Notes under the pieces: generated by a model
Database searches by the model: none
The model's input: only the letters and a program-made list of their open reading frames with translations
Told to the model about the DNA's origin: nothing
Assembly: GCA_021323175.1 (NCBI GenBank)
Contig: JAJTCK010000010.1
Coordinates: 1 to 40,700, forward strand
Source of the DNA: Solirubrobacterales bacterium
GTDB taxonomy: Bacteria > Actinomycetota > Thermoleophilia > Solirubrobacterales > 70-9
Length of the DNA stretch: 40,700 bases
Direction of reading: 5' to 3'
Translations under genes and position numbers: made by a program
Shown: positions 27,961 to 36,908 of the stretch, piece by piece
Numbering within the stretch: position 1 is the first letter of the stretch
How the letters are laid out: every line of letters starts with the position of its first letter

Positions 27961-27986
27961 GGTCACTCACTTGACTGACCAGTCAA
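27961..27986 (-). promoter_or_regulatory. Probable repressor operator upstream of etfB
   Basis: An inverted repeat TTGACT (27971-27976) / AGTCAA (27981-27986) with a 4-nt centre, overlapped by a second one, GGTCA (27961-27965) / TGACC (27976-27980). Read on the minus strand the outer arm is TTGACT, usable as a -35 element for etfB. Operators of this GACTGACC-like form are typical of TetR-family regulators of fatty-acid or branched acyl-CoA catabolism in actinobacteria, but no such regulator is encoded in the window, so the assignment is inference. Confidence 0.5.
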
Positions 27987-28041
27987 TCAGGGTAGACCAC
28001 AGCGCACCCCGGCTGGCCAGCTGCGGCCTCTCCGACGCCGC

Positions 28042-28452
28042 CTAGCGGACGGCGCCCCGGACGAAGTCGACGATCTCGTCCGTGGGTGCACCGGGGGTGA
28101 AGACCTCCGCGATCCCGAGCTTCTTGAGCTCGGAGATGTCGTCGGCGGGGATCGTCCCGCCGACCGTGACGATGACGTCGTCGGCGCCCTGCTCCTTCAA
28201 CAGCGCGACCACGCGGGGGACCAGGGTCATGTGCGCGCCGGAGAGGATCGAGAGCCCGACGGCGTCGGCGTCCTCCTGGATCACGGTTTCCGCGATCTGC
28301 TCGGGGGTCTGGTGCAGTCCCGTGTAGATCACTTCCATGCCGGCGTCGCGCAGCGCGCGGGCGATGATCTTGGCGCCGCGATCGTGCCCATCGAGGCCGG
28401 GCTTGGCGACGACGATCCGGATCTTCCTCTGGCTGGTCTCGGTTGAGGGCAT
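28042..28452 (-). CDS. B12-binding small subunit of an acyl-CoA mutase
   Basis: 136 residues from ATG 28452. This is the free-standing cobalamin domain of a split methylmalonyl/isobutyryl-CoA mutase: [20 protein letters not shown] contains DxHxxG with the cobalt-binding His, followed by [14 protein letters not shown] and the VGGTIP turn (GG motif) of base-off/His-on B12 domains. It would pair with the catalytic subunit at 28866-30524. An upstream extension to GTG 28593 is Arg-rich and looks non-coding. The ATG has no evident Shine-Dalgarno. It is separated from the large-subunit gene by a small gene in the opposite direction. Confidence 0.88.
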   Translation of the reverse strand: MPSTETSQRKIRIVVAKPGLDGHDRGAKIIARALRDAGMEVIYTGLHQTPEQIAETVIQEDADAVGLSILSGAHMTLVPRVVALLKEQGADDVIVTVGGTIPADDISELKKLGIAEVFTPGAPTDEIVDFVRGAVR

Positions 28453-28503
28453 CGGCGAGTCGAATCGGTGGGGCTTGGGGCGTCGTCGGGCGCGCCTGCG
28501 ATT

Positions 28504-28598
28504 GTTCGTGCTCGAACGGGGCTTAACCGTATTCGAACAGGTGGTTCCTACGGATTCGCGAATGTAGACGGTGCCGCACACTGTCTGCCGCACGGCAG
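28504..28598. promoter_or_regulatory. Group of short palindromes between the mutase B12 subunit and a small divergent gene
   Basis: Three inverted repeats lie in this divergent region: GTTCG-N4-CGAAC (28504-28517), the perfect 10-mer ATTCGCGAAT (28554-28563), and CTGCCG-CA-CGGCAG (28585-28598). A direct repeat TCGAAC occurs at about 28512 and 28533. They are candidate operators for the leftward mutase subunit gene and the rightward 68-residue gene. No clear -35/-10 pair is visible. Which protein binds them is unknown. Confidence 0.4.
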
Positions 28599-28624
28599 GA
28601 CTGGCGACACGAAGGGGAGCAGGT

Positions 28625-28831
28625 ATGTATGACGTGCTCTACATGGCTTACCGGGATGGGCAACGGGAGCGCTGCGTGCTGGCGACCGGCCTCGACCGCG
28701 ACCGGGCCTGCGAGATGGCCCGCGACGAAGCGCGACGCCGGAGGGCCGGCCGCATGTTCCTGGCCGGGTCGGAGCCGCACGCGGTCGGTGACGTGGTGCT
28801 GATCGTCGACTCCGCGGCTCAGGGCGTCTAG
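28625..28831 (+). CDS. Small hypothetical protein (68 residues)
   Basis: [20 protein letters not shown] begins the protein; it is compact, charged and rich in Arg ([11 protein letters not shown]), with hydrophobic strands near both ends (DVVLIVDSA). The ATG at 28625 is preceded by AGGGGAGCAGG, a good ribosome site. I do not recognise the family; it has no signal peptide, membrane segment or cysteine cluster (one Cys in RCVLA and one in RACEMA). It lies between the two subunit genes of a B12 mutase but on the opposite strand. It ends 34 bp from the stop of the large-subunit gene, convergent with it. Confidence 0.6.
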   Translation: MYDVLYMAYRDGQRERCVLATGLDRDRACEMARDEARRRRAGRMFLAGSEPHAVGDVVLIVDSAAQGV

Positions 28832-28865
28832 CCTCGCTTCGGCGGGTCGAGCGCGGCGTCCACGG

Positions 28866-30524
<1,659 letters not shown>

Positions 30525-30583
30525 GGGGCGATTCTAGGCCGCGGCCAAGGCGGCGGCCGCAGCCGCCCCGTTCGTGGTCGCGG

Positions 30584-31375
30584 CTAGCGCAGGCGGCGAG
30601 GGCGCGGCGACTCGCGGCGCCTCGAGGCCAGCAGCGTGCCCACGGCGGCGGCCACGGCGGTTGCGCCTGCGACCGCGATCCTTCGGCCGAGCTTCTCGAA
30701 GCGAAGCACCCGCCACCCCTCGGCCTTCGCGACCAAGGCCAGCGGGTCATCGGGGTTGACCACCACCGCGTTGCCGACCGCGCACAGCATCGGCATGTCC
30801 GAGGCGGAGTCCGAGTACGCGTACGACCGCTCGAGGTCGATGTCGTGGTCGGCGGCGAAGCGTCTCATCGCCTCGACCTTGCCCTGTCCGTACACGAACG
30901 GGCCGTTCAGGCGCCCGGTGTAGAGGCCGTCCGGGCCGACCTCGTAGCTCGTCCCGATACCGCCCTCCATCCCGAGCACCTGCGCGAGCTGGGCGACCAT
31001 CTCGTTGCCGGCAGCGCTGACGATGAAGGTCGCGCGGCCCTCGTCCTGATGACGGTGCACCTCGGAGAGCATCTCCGGATAGATGCGCGGCAGTATCCCC
31101 GCCAGGACCTCGGGCCCCATCCGGGCGATGTCGCGCTGGGGCACTCCCTTGAACGCCTCCCGCGCGACCTTCAACAGCTCCTTGGTCTCGTCGTCGGTCG
31201 AGCCCCGTAGCCGATAGCGCAGGTGATCGCGGCCCCACCGCAGCATCTGGCCGCGCGAGACCATCCCGTGGGCGCTCGCGGCCCGGGCGAACACCATCCC
31301 GCTCGACCCCGCCATCAGGGTCTTGTCCAGGTCGAAGAACGCAGCGGACCGCTGCGCCTCAGCCCCCTCGGCCAC
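30584..31375 (-). CDS. HAD-IB family phosphatase with C-terminal membrane helix
   Basis: 263 residues from GTG 31375, 2 nt after the thiolase stop. The haloacid dehalogenase motif I is DLDKTL (15-20) with nucleophile Asp15; motif II is IVSAAG, and motifs III/IV are GKVEAMRRF and YSDSASDMPML. This is the SerB/HAD-IB subgroup with a helical cap, acting on a small phosphate ester (for example phosphoserine or a lysophospholipid phosphate); the substrate is unknown. The end of the protein (RRIAVAGATAVAAAVGTLLA, then RRRE) is a hydrophobic helix followed by an Arg-rich tail, suggesting membrane attachment. Operonic with thiolase. Confidence 0.85.
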   Translation of the reverse strand: MAEGAEAQRSAAFFDLDKTLMAGSSGMVFARAASAHGMVSRGQMLRWGRDHLRYRLRGSTDDETKELLKVAREAFKGVPQRDIARMGPEVLAGILPRIYPEMLSEVHRHQDEGRATFIVSAAGNEMVAQLAQVLGMEGGIGTSYEVGPDGLYTGRLNGPFVYGQGKVEAMRRFAADHDIDLERSYAYSDSASDMPMLCAVGNAVVVNPDDPLALVAKAEGWRVLRFEKLGRRIAVAGATAVAAAVGTLLASRRRESPRPRRLR

Positions 31376-31377
31376 GA

Positions 31378-32562
31378 CTAGGAGCCGTTGATCTCCAGGA
31401 CGATCGCGTCGCCCTGGCCGCCGCCCGAGCAGATGGCCGCGACGCCCAGGCCGCCACCGCGGCGCTTCAGCTCGTGGACCAGGGCTCCGATGATGCGCCC
31501 GCCCGAGGCACCGATCGGGTGCCCAAGCGCGATCGCGCCGCCGTTGACGTTGACCTTGTCCTCCTCCACGCCGAGCATGCGGACGGAGTTGAGAGCGACA
31601 GACGCGAAGGCCTCGTTGATCTCCCACAGATCGACGTCCTCGGGTGACTTACCGATCTTCTCCAGCGCGGCCTTCGCGGCGTTCGCGGGGGTCTTGGCAA
31701 GGTAGGGGAAGTCGTCTGCGACCTGCCCGTAGGCGAGGACAGTCGCGACCGGCGTCTTGCCGTTTCTCTCGGCCCACTGGTCCGAGGCCACAACCAGGGC
31801 GGCGGCGCCGTCGTTGACGCCGGGCGAGTTTCCAGCGGTGTGAGTGGCGTCCTCGCCACCGACCGCCTTCAGCTTGGACAGGGCCTCGAGGCTCGTGTCT
31901 TCGCGAATGGCCTCGTCAGCCTCGACGACGGTGTCGCCCTTGCGGCCCTTCACGGTCACGGAGACGATCTCGTCGGCGAGCTTGCCGTCCTCCGTCGCCC
32001 TGTGGGCCAGCTCGTGGGAGCGGACCGCGAAGCGGTCCATGTCCGCGCGGGTGATCTCGAGCTCGTTCGAGACCTCGCTCGCCTCGTTGATCATCTGCTT
32101 CTCCGTGAAGGGGTTGGTCAGGCCGTCGTGGGTCATCGAGTCGATGGCGTCGACGTCGCCCATTCGGAACCCGAAGCGAGCCCCCGGCAGCAGGTAGGGA
32201 GCCTGGCTCATCGACTCCATGCCGCCCGTGACCGCGATGTTCAGGTCGCCCGCTCGGATTGCCTGGTCGGCGAGGCCGACGGTCCGCATCCCGGAGGCGC
32301 AGACCTTGTTGACCGTCTCCGACGGGACCTCCTTGGGGATCTCGGCCTTGATCTGGGCCTGCCTGGAGGGGATCTGGCCCTGGCCCGCCTGCAGCACCTG
32401 GCCGTAGACGACGCCCTCGACCTGATCGGGGCCGACGTCGGCGCGCTCGAGCGCTTCGGAGATCGCCTTGGCGCCGAGGTCGGTTGCATCGAGGGGCGCC
32501 AGACCTCCGCCCATCTTTCCGAAGGGGGTGCGGGCGGTGGAGAGGATGACCGTGTTCGACAT
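31378..32562 (-). CDS. Acetyl-CoA acetyltransferase (thiolase)
   Basis: 394 residues, the usual length. Condenses or cleaves acyl-CoA in beta-oxidation or acetoacetyl-CoA formation. Active site: nucleophile Cys88 in NKVCASGMR, GHPIGASGG with His348, and Cys378 in AICSGGGQGDA; NEAFASVAL is also present. ATG at 32562, preceded by AAAGGCG. The frame extends upstream to 32940, but that region overlaps the divergent flavoprotein gene and is discarded. Precise substrate range (AtoB/PhaA versus FadA) cannot be set from sequence alone. Confidence 0.93.
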   Translation of the reverse strand: MSNTVILSTARTPFGKMGGGLAPLDATDLGAKAISEALERADVGPDQVEGVVYGQVLQAGQGQIPSRQAQIKAEIPKEVPSETVNKVCASGMRTVGLADQAIRAGDLNIAVTGGMESMSQAPYLLPGARFGFRMGDVDAIDSMTHDGLTNPFTEKQMINEASEVSNELEITRADMDRFAVRSHELAHRATEDGKLADEIVSVTVKGRKGDTVVEADEAIREDTSLEALSKLKAVGGEDATHTAGNSPGVNDGAAALVVASDQWAERNGKTPVATVLAYGQVADDFPYLAKTPANAAKAALEKIGKSPEDVDLWEINEAFASVALNSVRMLGVEEDKVNVNGGAIALGHPIGASGGRIIGALVHELKRRGGGLGVAAICSGGGQGDAIVLEINGS

Positions 32563-32671
32563 CTGCGCCTTTCGTCTCGCCGCGGGCTCGCCGCGCGGGA
32601 TTGCCGGTGGGGGCGAAAACGATAGCCGGGCAGGGTTTGGGCCCGCGCCGCGAGGGGCAGTCGCGTCGAAA

Positions 32672-33277
32672 GTGAACGCGCTGTTCCTGAACTGCACCCT
32701 GAAGCCCTCGCCGGAAACCTCCAACTCGGAGGCACTCGCGAAGCTGGTCGCGGCCGCACTCCAGGACGAGGGGGTAGAGACCGAGTTCGTCCGGCTCACC
32801 GACCACAGGATCAAGCCAGGGGTCGAGTCCGACATGGGGGACGGCGACGAGTGGCCGGCGATCCGGGAGCGGATCCTCGGCGCGGAGATCCTCGTCTTCG
32901 CCACGCCCACCTGGCTCGGGCAGCCGTCGAGCGTCTCCAAGCTCGCGCTGGAGCGGATGGACGCGATGCTGTCCGAGACCGATGACGACGGCCGCCCCGT
33001 CGCCTACAACCGCGTCGCCGGGGTGGTCGTGACCGGGAACGAGGACGGCGCCCACCACGTGATCACGGAGATCTGCGGAGCGCTCAATGACATCGGCTTC
33101 ACGATCCCCGGCCAGGCCTGGACCTACTGGAACAAGGGTCCCGGGCCCGGCGAGGACTTCCTCAACGACGAGGAAGGGCACGATTGGTCCGCCTCGACCG
33201 CGAAGGCCGCGGCATCGAACCTGCTCGCCGTCGCCCGCGCTCTCCAGGCGAACCCAGTTCCCCCTCCCCCATCCTGA
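32672..33277 (+). CDS. NAD(P)H-dependent FMN reductase / flavodoxin-fold protein
   Basis: 201 residues, GTG start at 32672 (a GAGG run lies about 15 nt upstream). NALFLNCTLKPSPETSNSEA is the N-terminal beta strand and phosphate loop of the FMN_red fold, with the STLK/TSN element; FATPTWLGQPSSVSKLALER is the second flavin-contact loop. The rest (NEDGAHHVITEICGAL, GQAWTYWNKGPGPG) is as in NADPH-dependent FMN reductases of actinobacteria. Substrate unknown. It is followed by pepA 36 bp later on the same strand and is divergent from thiolase. Confidence 0.85.
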   Translation: MNALFLNCTLKPSPETSNSEALAKLVAAALQDEGVETEFVRLTDHRIKPGVESDMGDGDEWPAIRERILGAEILVFATPTWLGQPSSVSKLALERMDAMLSETDDDGRPVAYNRVAGVVVTGNEDGAHHVITEICGALNDIGFTIPGQAWTYWNKGPGPGEDFLNDEEGHDWSASTAKAAASNLLAVARALQANPVPPPPS

Positions 33278-33313
33278 GCCATCGATGGCGGTTGCCCGTT
33301 CTGCGGCCCGCAT

Positions 33314-34774
33314 ATGCTCAGCGCCGTGAGAGTCGAGGTCGCCGACAAACCGCTCGCCGAAGCCGACGCCGGCCTCGTCGCCGTCCTCGTCTTCGAAGGT
33401 GATGACCTGCCGGCGGAGTTGCGGGACGCGCGCGGGGCCGACGACGTCCGGGGCGGTTACCGCAAGAGCACGCTGATCCACCCCGAGAGCCCTGCGCGGG
33501 TCGCTGTGATCGGCCTGGGCAAACCAGAGGACTTCGCTCCGGAGCGGGCGCGCGTCGCGGCGGCGATCGCCGTTGGGGCCGCGGACGGACTCCGCGCCCA
33601 CTCGCTTGCGATAGCCCTCCCTGACACCGGCGCGGGCGCGGACTCCGCCGATGCCGCGGCCGCCTTGGTCGACGGGGCGATCCTGGCCTCGTACAGGTTC
33701 GACCGTTACCGCTCGGCGCAGAGCGAAGAGGACGGTGAAGCGCCCGGGAAACTGGAATCGCTGACGCTCATCGGGGACCCCGCGGCTGCCCAGCCCGCAG
33801 AGTCCGCGCGCATCGCCGCTGAGGCCGCGAACAGGGCCCGGGAGCTGCAGGACCTGCCGTCGAACCGAGCGACACCCGCCTTCCTGGCCGAGCGCGCGCT
33901 GGAGATCGCGGCTACCCACGACGCGGTGAAGGTCAAGGTCATCGAACGCGACGAGATGGCCGAGCGCGGGATGGGCGGGCTGGAGGCCGTTTCCGCGGGG
34001 ACGGACACCCCGCCGAAGCTGATCGTCATGCGCATCGAGGGCGAGGGACCGTTGACCGCGCTGGTGGGGAAGGCCGTGACCTTCGACTCGGGCGGCATCT
34101 CAATCAAGCCCGCCGGCTCAATGCACGAGATGAAGATGGACATGTCGGGCGGCGCCGCCGTGATCGAGGCGATGGCTGCGATCGCCGAGCTCGGGCTGCC
34201 CGCGAACCTGCTGGCGTTGATCCCCGCAACCGAGAACATGCCTAGCGGCCACGCCGTGAAGCCCGGAGACATCATCACCCAGCTGAACGGCAAGACCGTC
34301 GAGGTCAACAACACCGATGCAGAGGGCCGGCTGATCCTGGCCGACGCGCTCGCCTACTCGGTCGAGCTGGGTGCGGAGCGCATAGTCGACCTGGCGACGC
34401 TCACCGGAGCCGTGCTGGTCGCGCTCGGCTCGACCTACGCCGCGCTGGTGTCAAACGACGACGAGTGGGCCGGCGAGGTCTTCGCGGCGGCCGAGCGCAC
34501 CGGCGAGCTCGCCTGGCGACTTCCCCTGCACGATGAGTACAAGCAGTTGAGCAAGGGCACCGCGGCCGACCTGACGAACGCGGCCGCCAAGCGCAAGGCC
34601 GGAACCATCTACGCCGCCTCGTTCCTCGAGGAGTTCGTCGACGGCCGCCCATGGGCGCACCTGGACATCGCCGGCACCGCCTGGGACGTGGGGCGCGAGT
34701 ACGTCGGCAAGGGCCCGACGGGCTACGGAGTCAGGCTCCTGGTCGACCTGGTCCGGTCCCAGGGCTCGAGCTGA
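33314..34774 (+). CDS. pepA: Leucyl aminopeptidase (M17)
   Basis: 486 residues, typical length. Cytosolic di-zinc/manganese exopeptidase that removes N-terminal residues. The N-terminal domain is variable; the catalytic domain has GKAVTFDSGGISIKPA and the signature NNTDAEGRLILADAL, which hold the metal-binding Lys, Asp and Glu residues, and ATENMPSGHAVKPGDI. The start ATG at 33314 (MLSAVRVEV) may be preceded by a purine-poor leader; a GTG at 33326 is a close alternative. Same strand as the flavoprotein gene. Confidence 0.95.
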   Translation: MLSAVRVEVADKPLAEADAGLVAVLVFEGDDLPAELRDARGADDVRGGYRKSTLIHPESPARVAVIGLGKPEDFAPERARVAAAIAVGAADGLRAHSLAIALPDTGAGADSADAAAALVDGAILASYRFDRYRSAQSEEDGEAPGKLESLTLIGDPAAAQPAESARIAAEAANRARELQDLPSNRATPAFLAERALEIAATHDAVKVKVIERDEMAERGMGGLEAVSAGTDTPPKLIVMRIEGEGPLTALVGKAVTFDSGGISIKPAGSMHEMKMDMSGGAAVIEAMAAIAELGLPANLLALIPATENMPSGHAVKPGDIITQLNGKTVEVNNTDAEGRLILADALAYSVELGAERIVDLATLTGAVLVALGSTYAALVSNDDEWAGEVFAAAERTGELAWRLPLHDEYKQLSKGTAADLTNAAAKRKAGTIYAASFLEEFVDGRPWAHLDIAGTAWDVGREYVGKGPTGYGVRLLVDLVRSQGSS

Positions 34775-34914
34775 GCCCAGCGGGCTCCGGCCGCGCGTTC
34801 TCGGGCGTTTCCCCGGGGCGCCTCGGGGCGCGCACGTCCTCGACCATCCCGCCCAGGCGGACCTGCGGTGCGGATCCGTCGGCGCGGCTCACGCGGCGAT
34901 CGTAGGATGCGGGC

Positions 34915-35742
34915 ATCGCGGACGAAGGGGGCTACCGAGGCGGCCTGACGCCGGCGCTCCGCCTGACCCTGGTCGGGTTCGCCGGCCTCGCCCTGATCGC
35001 CGGGCTCCTGCTTTTCGCGGGTGCGGGCGACACCGCCGACTGGTTCTCGTGGACGATCGAGCCGCCGCTGTCGGCCGCGGCGCTCGGCGCCTTCTACTGG
35101 GCCGCGTTCGTGCTGCTGGCCACCGGCGCGCGTGCGCCGAACTGGGACGCTGCACGGCCGATCGTCCTGCCGGTGCTGGTGATCGCGGTGGTCCTGCTCG
35201 CGGTGACGCTGGTGCACCTGGACCGCTTCGACATGGACAGCCTGTTCGGGGTCTTCTGGCTGTGCGCCTACATCGCAGCTCCCCTGTCGCTCCTCTACGG
35301 GATCGCCGCCGAGCGCGGGTCGCACACGGGCGAGGCGCAGCGCTCGGGCCGGCGGCTTCCCGGCGGGCTGCGGGCGGTGATCGCCGGAGAGGCGGTCGTG
35401 ATGCTGGCGGCCAGCGGGCTGATGCTGCTGGCCCCCGACACGGCCGCGGACCTGTGGCCGTGGGCGCTGACGCCGCTCGTCTCGCGGGCGCTCGGCGCCT
35501 TCACGCTCGGGGTCGCCCTGGTGGGGCTGATGGTAGTCCGCGAGGACCGCCTGGTCCTGTTCTCGGGAACCGCCGTGGCATACCTCGCGCTGGGGGCGCT
35601 GCAGCTGCTGGCCGTCGCGCTGCACGGCGCCGACTTGGGCGACGACGGCACAGCCAACTCGCTTTACGTCGCCTTCCTCGCCGCGATTCTCGCGACCGGG
35701 GCCTACGGAGCGATCGCCGCGAGGGCCTCGTCGCGGTCGTAG
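34915..35742 (+). CDS. Multi-pass membrane protein of unknown function (start uncertain, probable ATC)
   Basis: About 275 residues if read from ATC 34915, with about eight hydrophobic segments: LRLTLVGFAGLALIAGLLLF, then at GAFYWAAFVLLATG, PVLVIAVVLLAVTLVHL, FWLCAYIAAPLSLLYG, GEAVVMLAASGLMLLAP, GAFTLGVALVGLMVV, GTAVAYLALGALQLLAVALH and YVAFLAAILATGAYGA. The in-frame stop TAG at 34903 bounds it upstream, and no ATG/GTG/TTG occurs before GTG 35110, which lies in the second helix. AGGA (34904-34907) is 7 nt ahead of the ATC. A minimal gene 35110-35742 (210 residues) is the conservative alternative. The family is not recognised. The 3' end overlaps the convergent SnoaL-like gene by 40 bp. Confidence 0.6.
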   Translation: MADEGGYRGGLTPALRLTLVGFAGLALIAGLLLFAGAGDTADWFSWTIEPPLSAAALGAFYWAAFVLLATGARAPNWDAARPIVLPVLVIAVVLLAVTLVHLDRFDMDSLFGVFWLCAYIAAPLSLLYGIAAERGSHTGEAQRSGRRLPGGLRAVIAGEAVVMLAASGLMLLAPDTAADLWPWALTPLVSRALGAFTLGVALVGLMVVREDRLVLFSGTAVAYLALGALQLLAVALHGADLGDDGTANSLYVAFLAAILATGAYGAIAARASSRS

Positions 35743-36095
35743 TACGCGTCCACCCGGGCCGCCAGCCCGTCGCGCATCTGCCAGACGTGCGCGTAGCGAG
35801 CGTCCACCTCGGCGCTCGAGCCGCGGCCCACCGCAGTCAGGTGGATGAAGACCGCGACTCTCTCCCCCTCCAGGACCGTCTCGACGATCTCCTGGTGAAA
35901 GCTCTCCCACTGCTCGAGGAAGTCCTCCAGAAACCGGCCGATCGCGTCACGGCCGGTCTGCACGTCCGGCTCGGGGAGGACGCCGGATTCGTGCCATTCC
36001 GCGTCCTCGTGAAGCGCCTCCATCGCGGCTGCGATGTCGCGGCGGTTGACCGCCTCGTACGAGGCGATCACGGTCTCGGCGTCCTTGCTCGCCAC
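35703..36095 (-). CDS. SnoaL-like / NTF2-like protein
   Basis: 130 residues, ATG 36095. The NTF2-like cone fold is suggested by ETVIASYEAVNRRDIAAAME, ALHEDAEWHESGVLPEPDVQ, TGRDAIGRFLEDFLEQW and the strand RYAHVWQMRDGLAARVDAYY, with the conserved YxDRDEAL ending. Likely a small ligand-binding or isomerase-type protein; substrate unknown. Its 3' end overlaps the membrane protein gene by 40 bp on the opposite strand. Related in fold to the protein at 16041-16460. Confidence 0.8.
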   Translation of the reverse strand: MASKDAETVIASYEAVNRRDIAAAMEALHEDAEWHESGVLPEPDVQTGRDAIGRFLEDFLEQWESFHQEIVETVLEGERVAVFIHLTAVGRGSSAEVDARYAHVWQMRDGLAARVDAYYDRDEALAAIAP

Positions 36096-36140
36096 CTTCG
36101 AAACGCTACCCGCGGAGGCCGGGACACAACCCGCCGAGGG

Positions 36141-36767
36141 CTAGGCGCCGAGGATCATGCACGTGCTCGTGCCGTGCGCGAGGAGCTTCCCGGTCTCGGC
36201 GGCATACAGGCGGGCCTCGGAAGTGGCCTGACGACGGCCCCGGTGCAGGACTTCGGCCTCCACCCGGACGGTTCCCGTGTCCCGGGTTATCGGCCGCACC
36301 ATCTTCACCTCGAGGCTGAGCGTCGTATAGGCCTCGCCCACCGCCAGAGTCGTGTGGACCGCGCTGCCCAGGGCGGAGTCGAGCAGCGTCGAGGCGTAGC
36401 CGCCGTGGACCACCCCGATCGGGTTGTAGTGCTCCTCGCCCGGGTTGCCCTCGAAGATCGCGTGCCCCTCGGAGGCCTCGACCGGGGTGAAGTTGAGGGT
36501 GACCGCGAGCGGAGGCGGCGGGACCCGACCGGAGATGAGCGCCTGGATGTAGTCGAGTCCGGCCATCTGGGCCCCCACGTCCGCGGAGGCCAGCGGGTCC
36601 TGCCATACCAACTCCCGGCGGCGCGTGATCCCGGGCGAGTGGTCGGCGTAGGCCTGCGCGGCTTCGACAGCGGTAACGGCCGTCTCGATGCCGGGAGGAA
36701 TCGCCCCCGCGTCATCGGGCCGCTCGCGGCGGTCCACTACGGGAGCCGCGCCGTTCGCGCCGCTCAC
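36141..36767 (-). CDS. PaaI-type hotdog thioesterase
   Basis: 208 residues from GTG 36767. The hotdog domain is in the second half: NPIGVVHGGYASTLLDSALG (HGG motif with the catalytic-loop Gly), TTLAVGEAYTTLSLEVKMVR and GRRQATSEARLYAAETGKLL. It would hydrolyse an acyl- or aryl-CoA thioester. About 65 residues at the N-terminus precede the domain and look helical. The start GTG overlaps the stop of a 28-codon frame upstream by 4 nt (GTGA), so translation is probably coupled to it. Divergent from an HxlR regulator, which may control it. Confidence 0.85.
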   Translation of the reverse strand: MSGANGAAPVVDRRERPDDAGAIPPGIETAVTAVEAAQAYADHSPGITRRRELVWQDPLASADVGAQMAGLDYIQALISGRVPPPPLAVTLNFTPVEASEGHAIFEGNPGEEHYNPIGVVHGGYASTLLDSALGSAVHTTLAVGEAYTTLSLEVKMVRPITRDTGTVRVEAEVLHRGRRQATSEARLYAAETGKLLAHGTSTCMILGA

Positions 36768-36850
36768 GAGCCGAACAGCAGGTCGGCGAGAATCTCTTCC
36801 TCGCTCAGCTCCACGGCCGGCGCTTCGATCTTCAGGTCGATGATCTTCAT
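36764..36850 (-). CDS. 28-residue open frame coupled to the thioesterase gene
   Basis: ATG at 36850, then MKIIDLKIEAPAVELSEEEI and an ILADLLFGS-type ending, stop TGA at 36766-36764 overlapping the thioesterase GTG by 4 nt. A weak Shine-Dalgarno (AGG, 8 nt upstream) precedes it. The composition is acidic with alternating hydrophobic residues and a mild amphipathic helix. I do not recognise it; it could be a short regulatory or leader peptide, a small structural partner of the thioesterase, or a peptide that only serves to couple translation. It is directly downstream of an inverted repeat that also faces the HxlR gene. Confidence 0.55.
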   Translation of the reverse strand: MKIIDLKIEAPAVELSEEEILADLLFGS

Positions 36851-36867
36851 GGGACCAACCTAACATG

Positions 36868-36890
36868 GTCGGTTGCATCATGGAACCGAC
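36868..36890. promoter_or_regulatory. Inverted repeat between the thioesterase unit and the HxlR gene
   Basis: Perfect 7-bp inverted repeat GTCGGTT (36868-36874) / AACCGAC (36884-36890) with a 9-nt centre, located 18 bp from the small-frame start and 19 bp from the HxlR start, so it overlaps both promoters. A partial third half-site (ACCAACC, 36854-36860) is adjacent. It is the natural candidate for an autoregulatory HxlR operator controlling both directions. Confidence 0.6.
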
Positions 36891-36908
36891 TGTGCAAAGA
36901 TCACACTC

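Noticed and set aside
28453-28593. GTG start at 28593 for the B12-binding subunit
   Set aside because: The added 47 residues are Arg/Ser-rich, unlike B12 domains, and run through the palindrome region.
32563-32940. N-terminal extension of the thioase frame (thiolase gene)
   Set aside because: The extra 126 residues are antisense to the flavoprotein gene; thiolase homology starts at ATG 32562.
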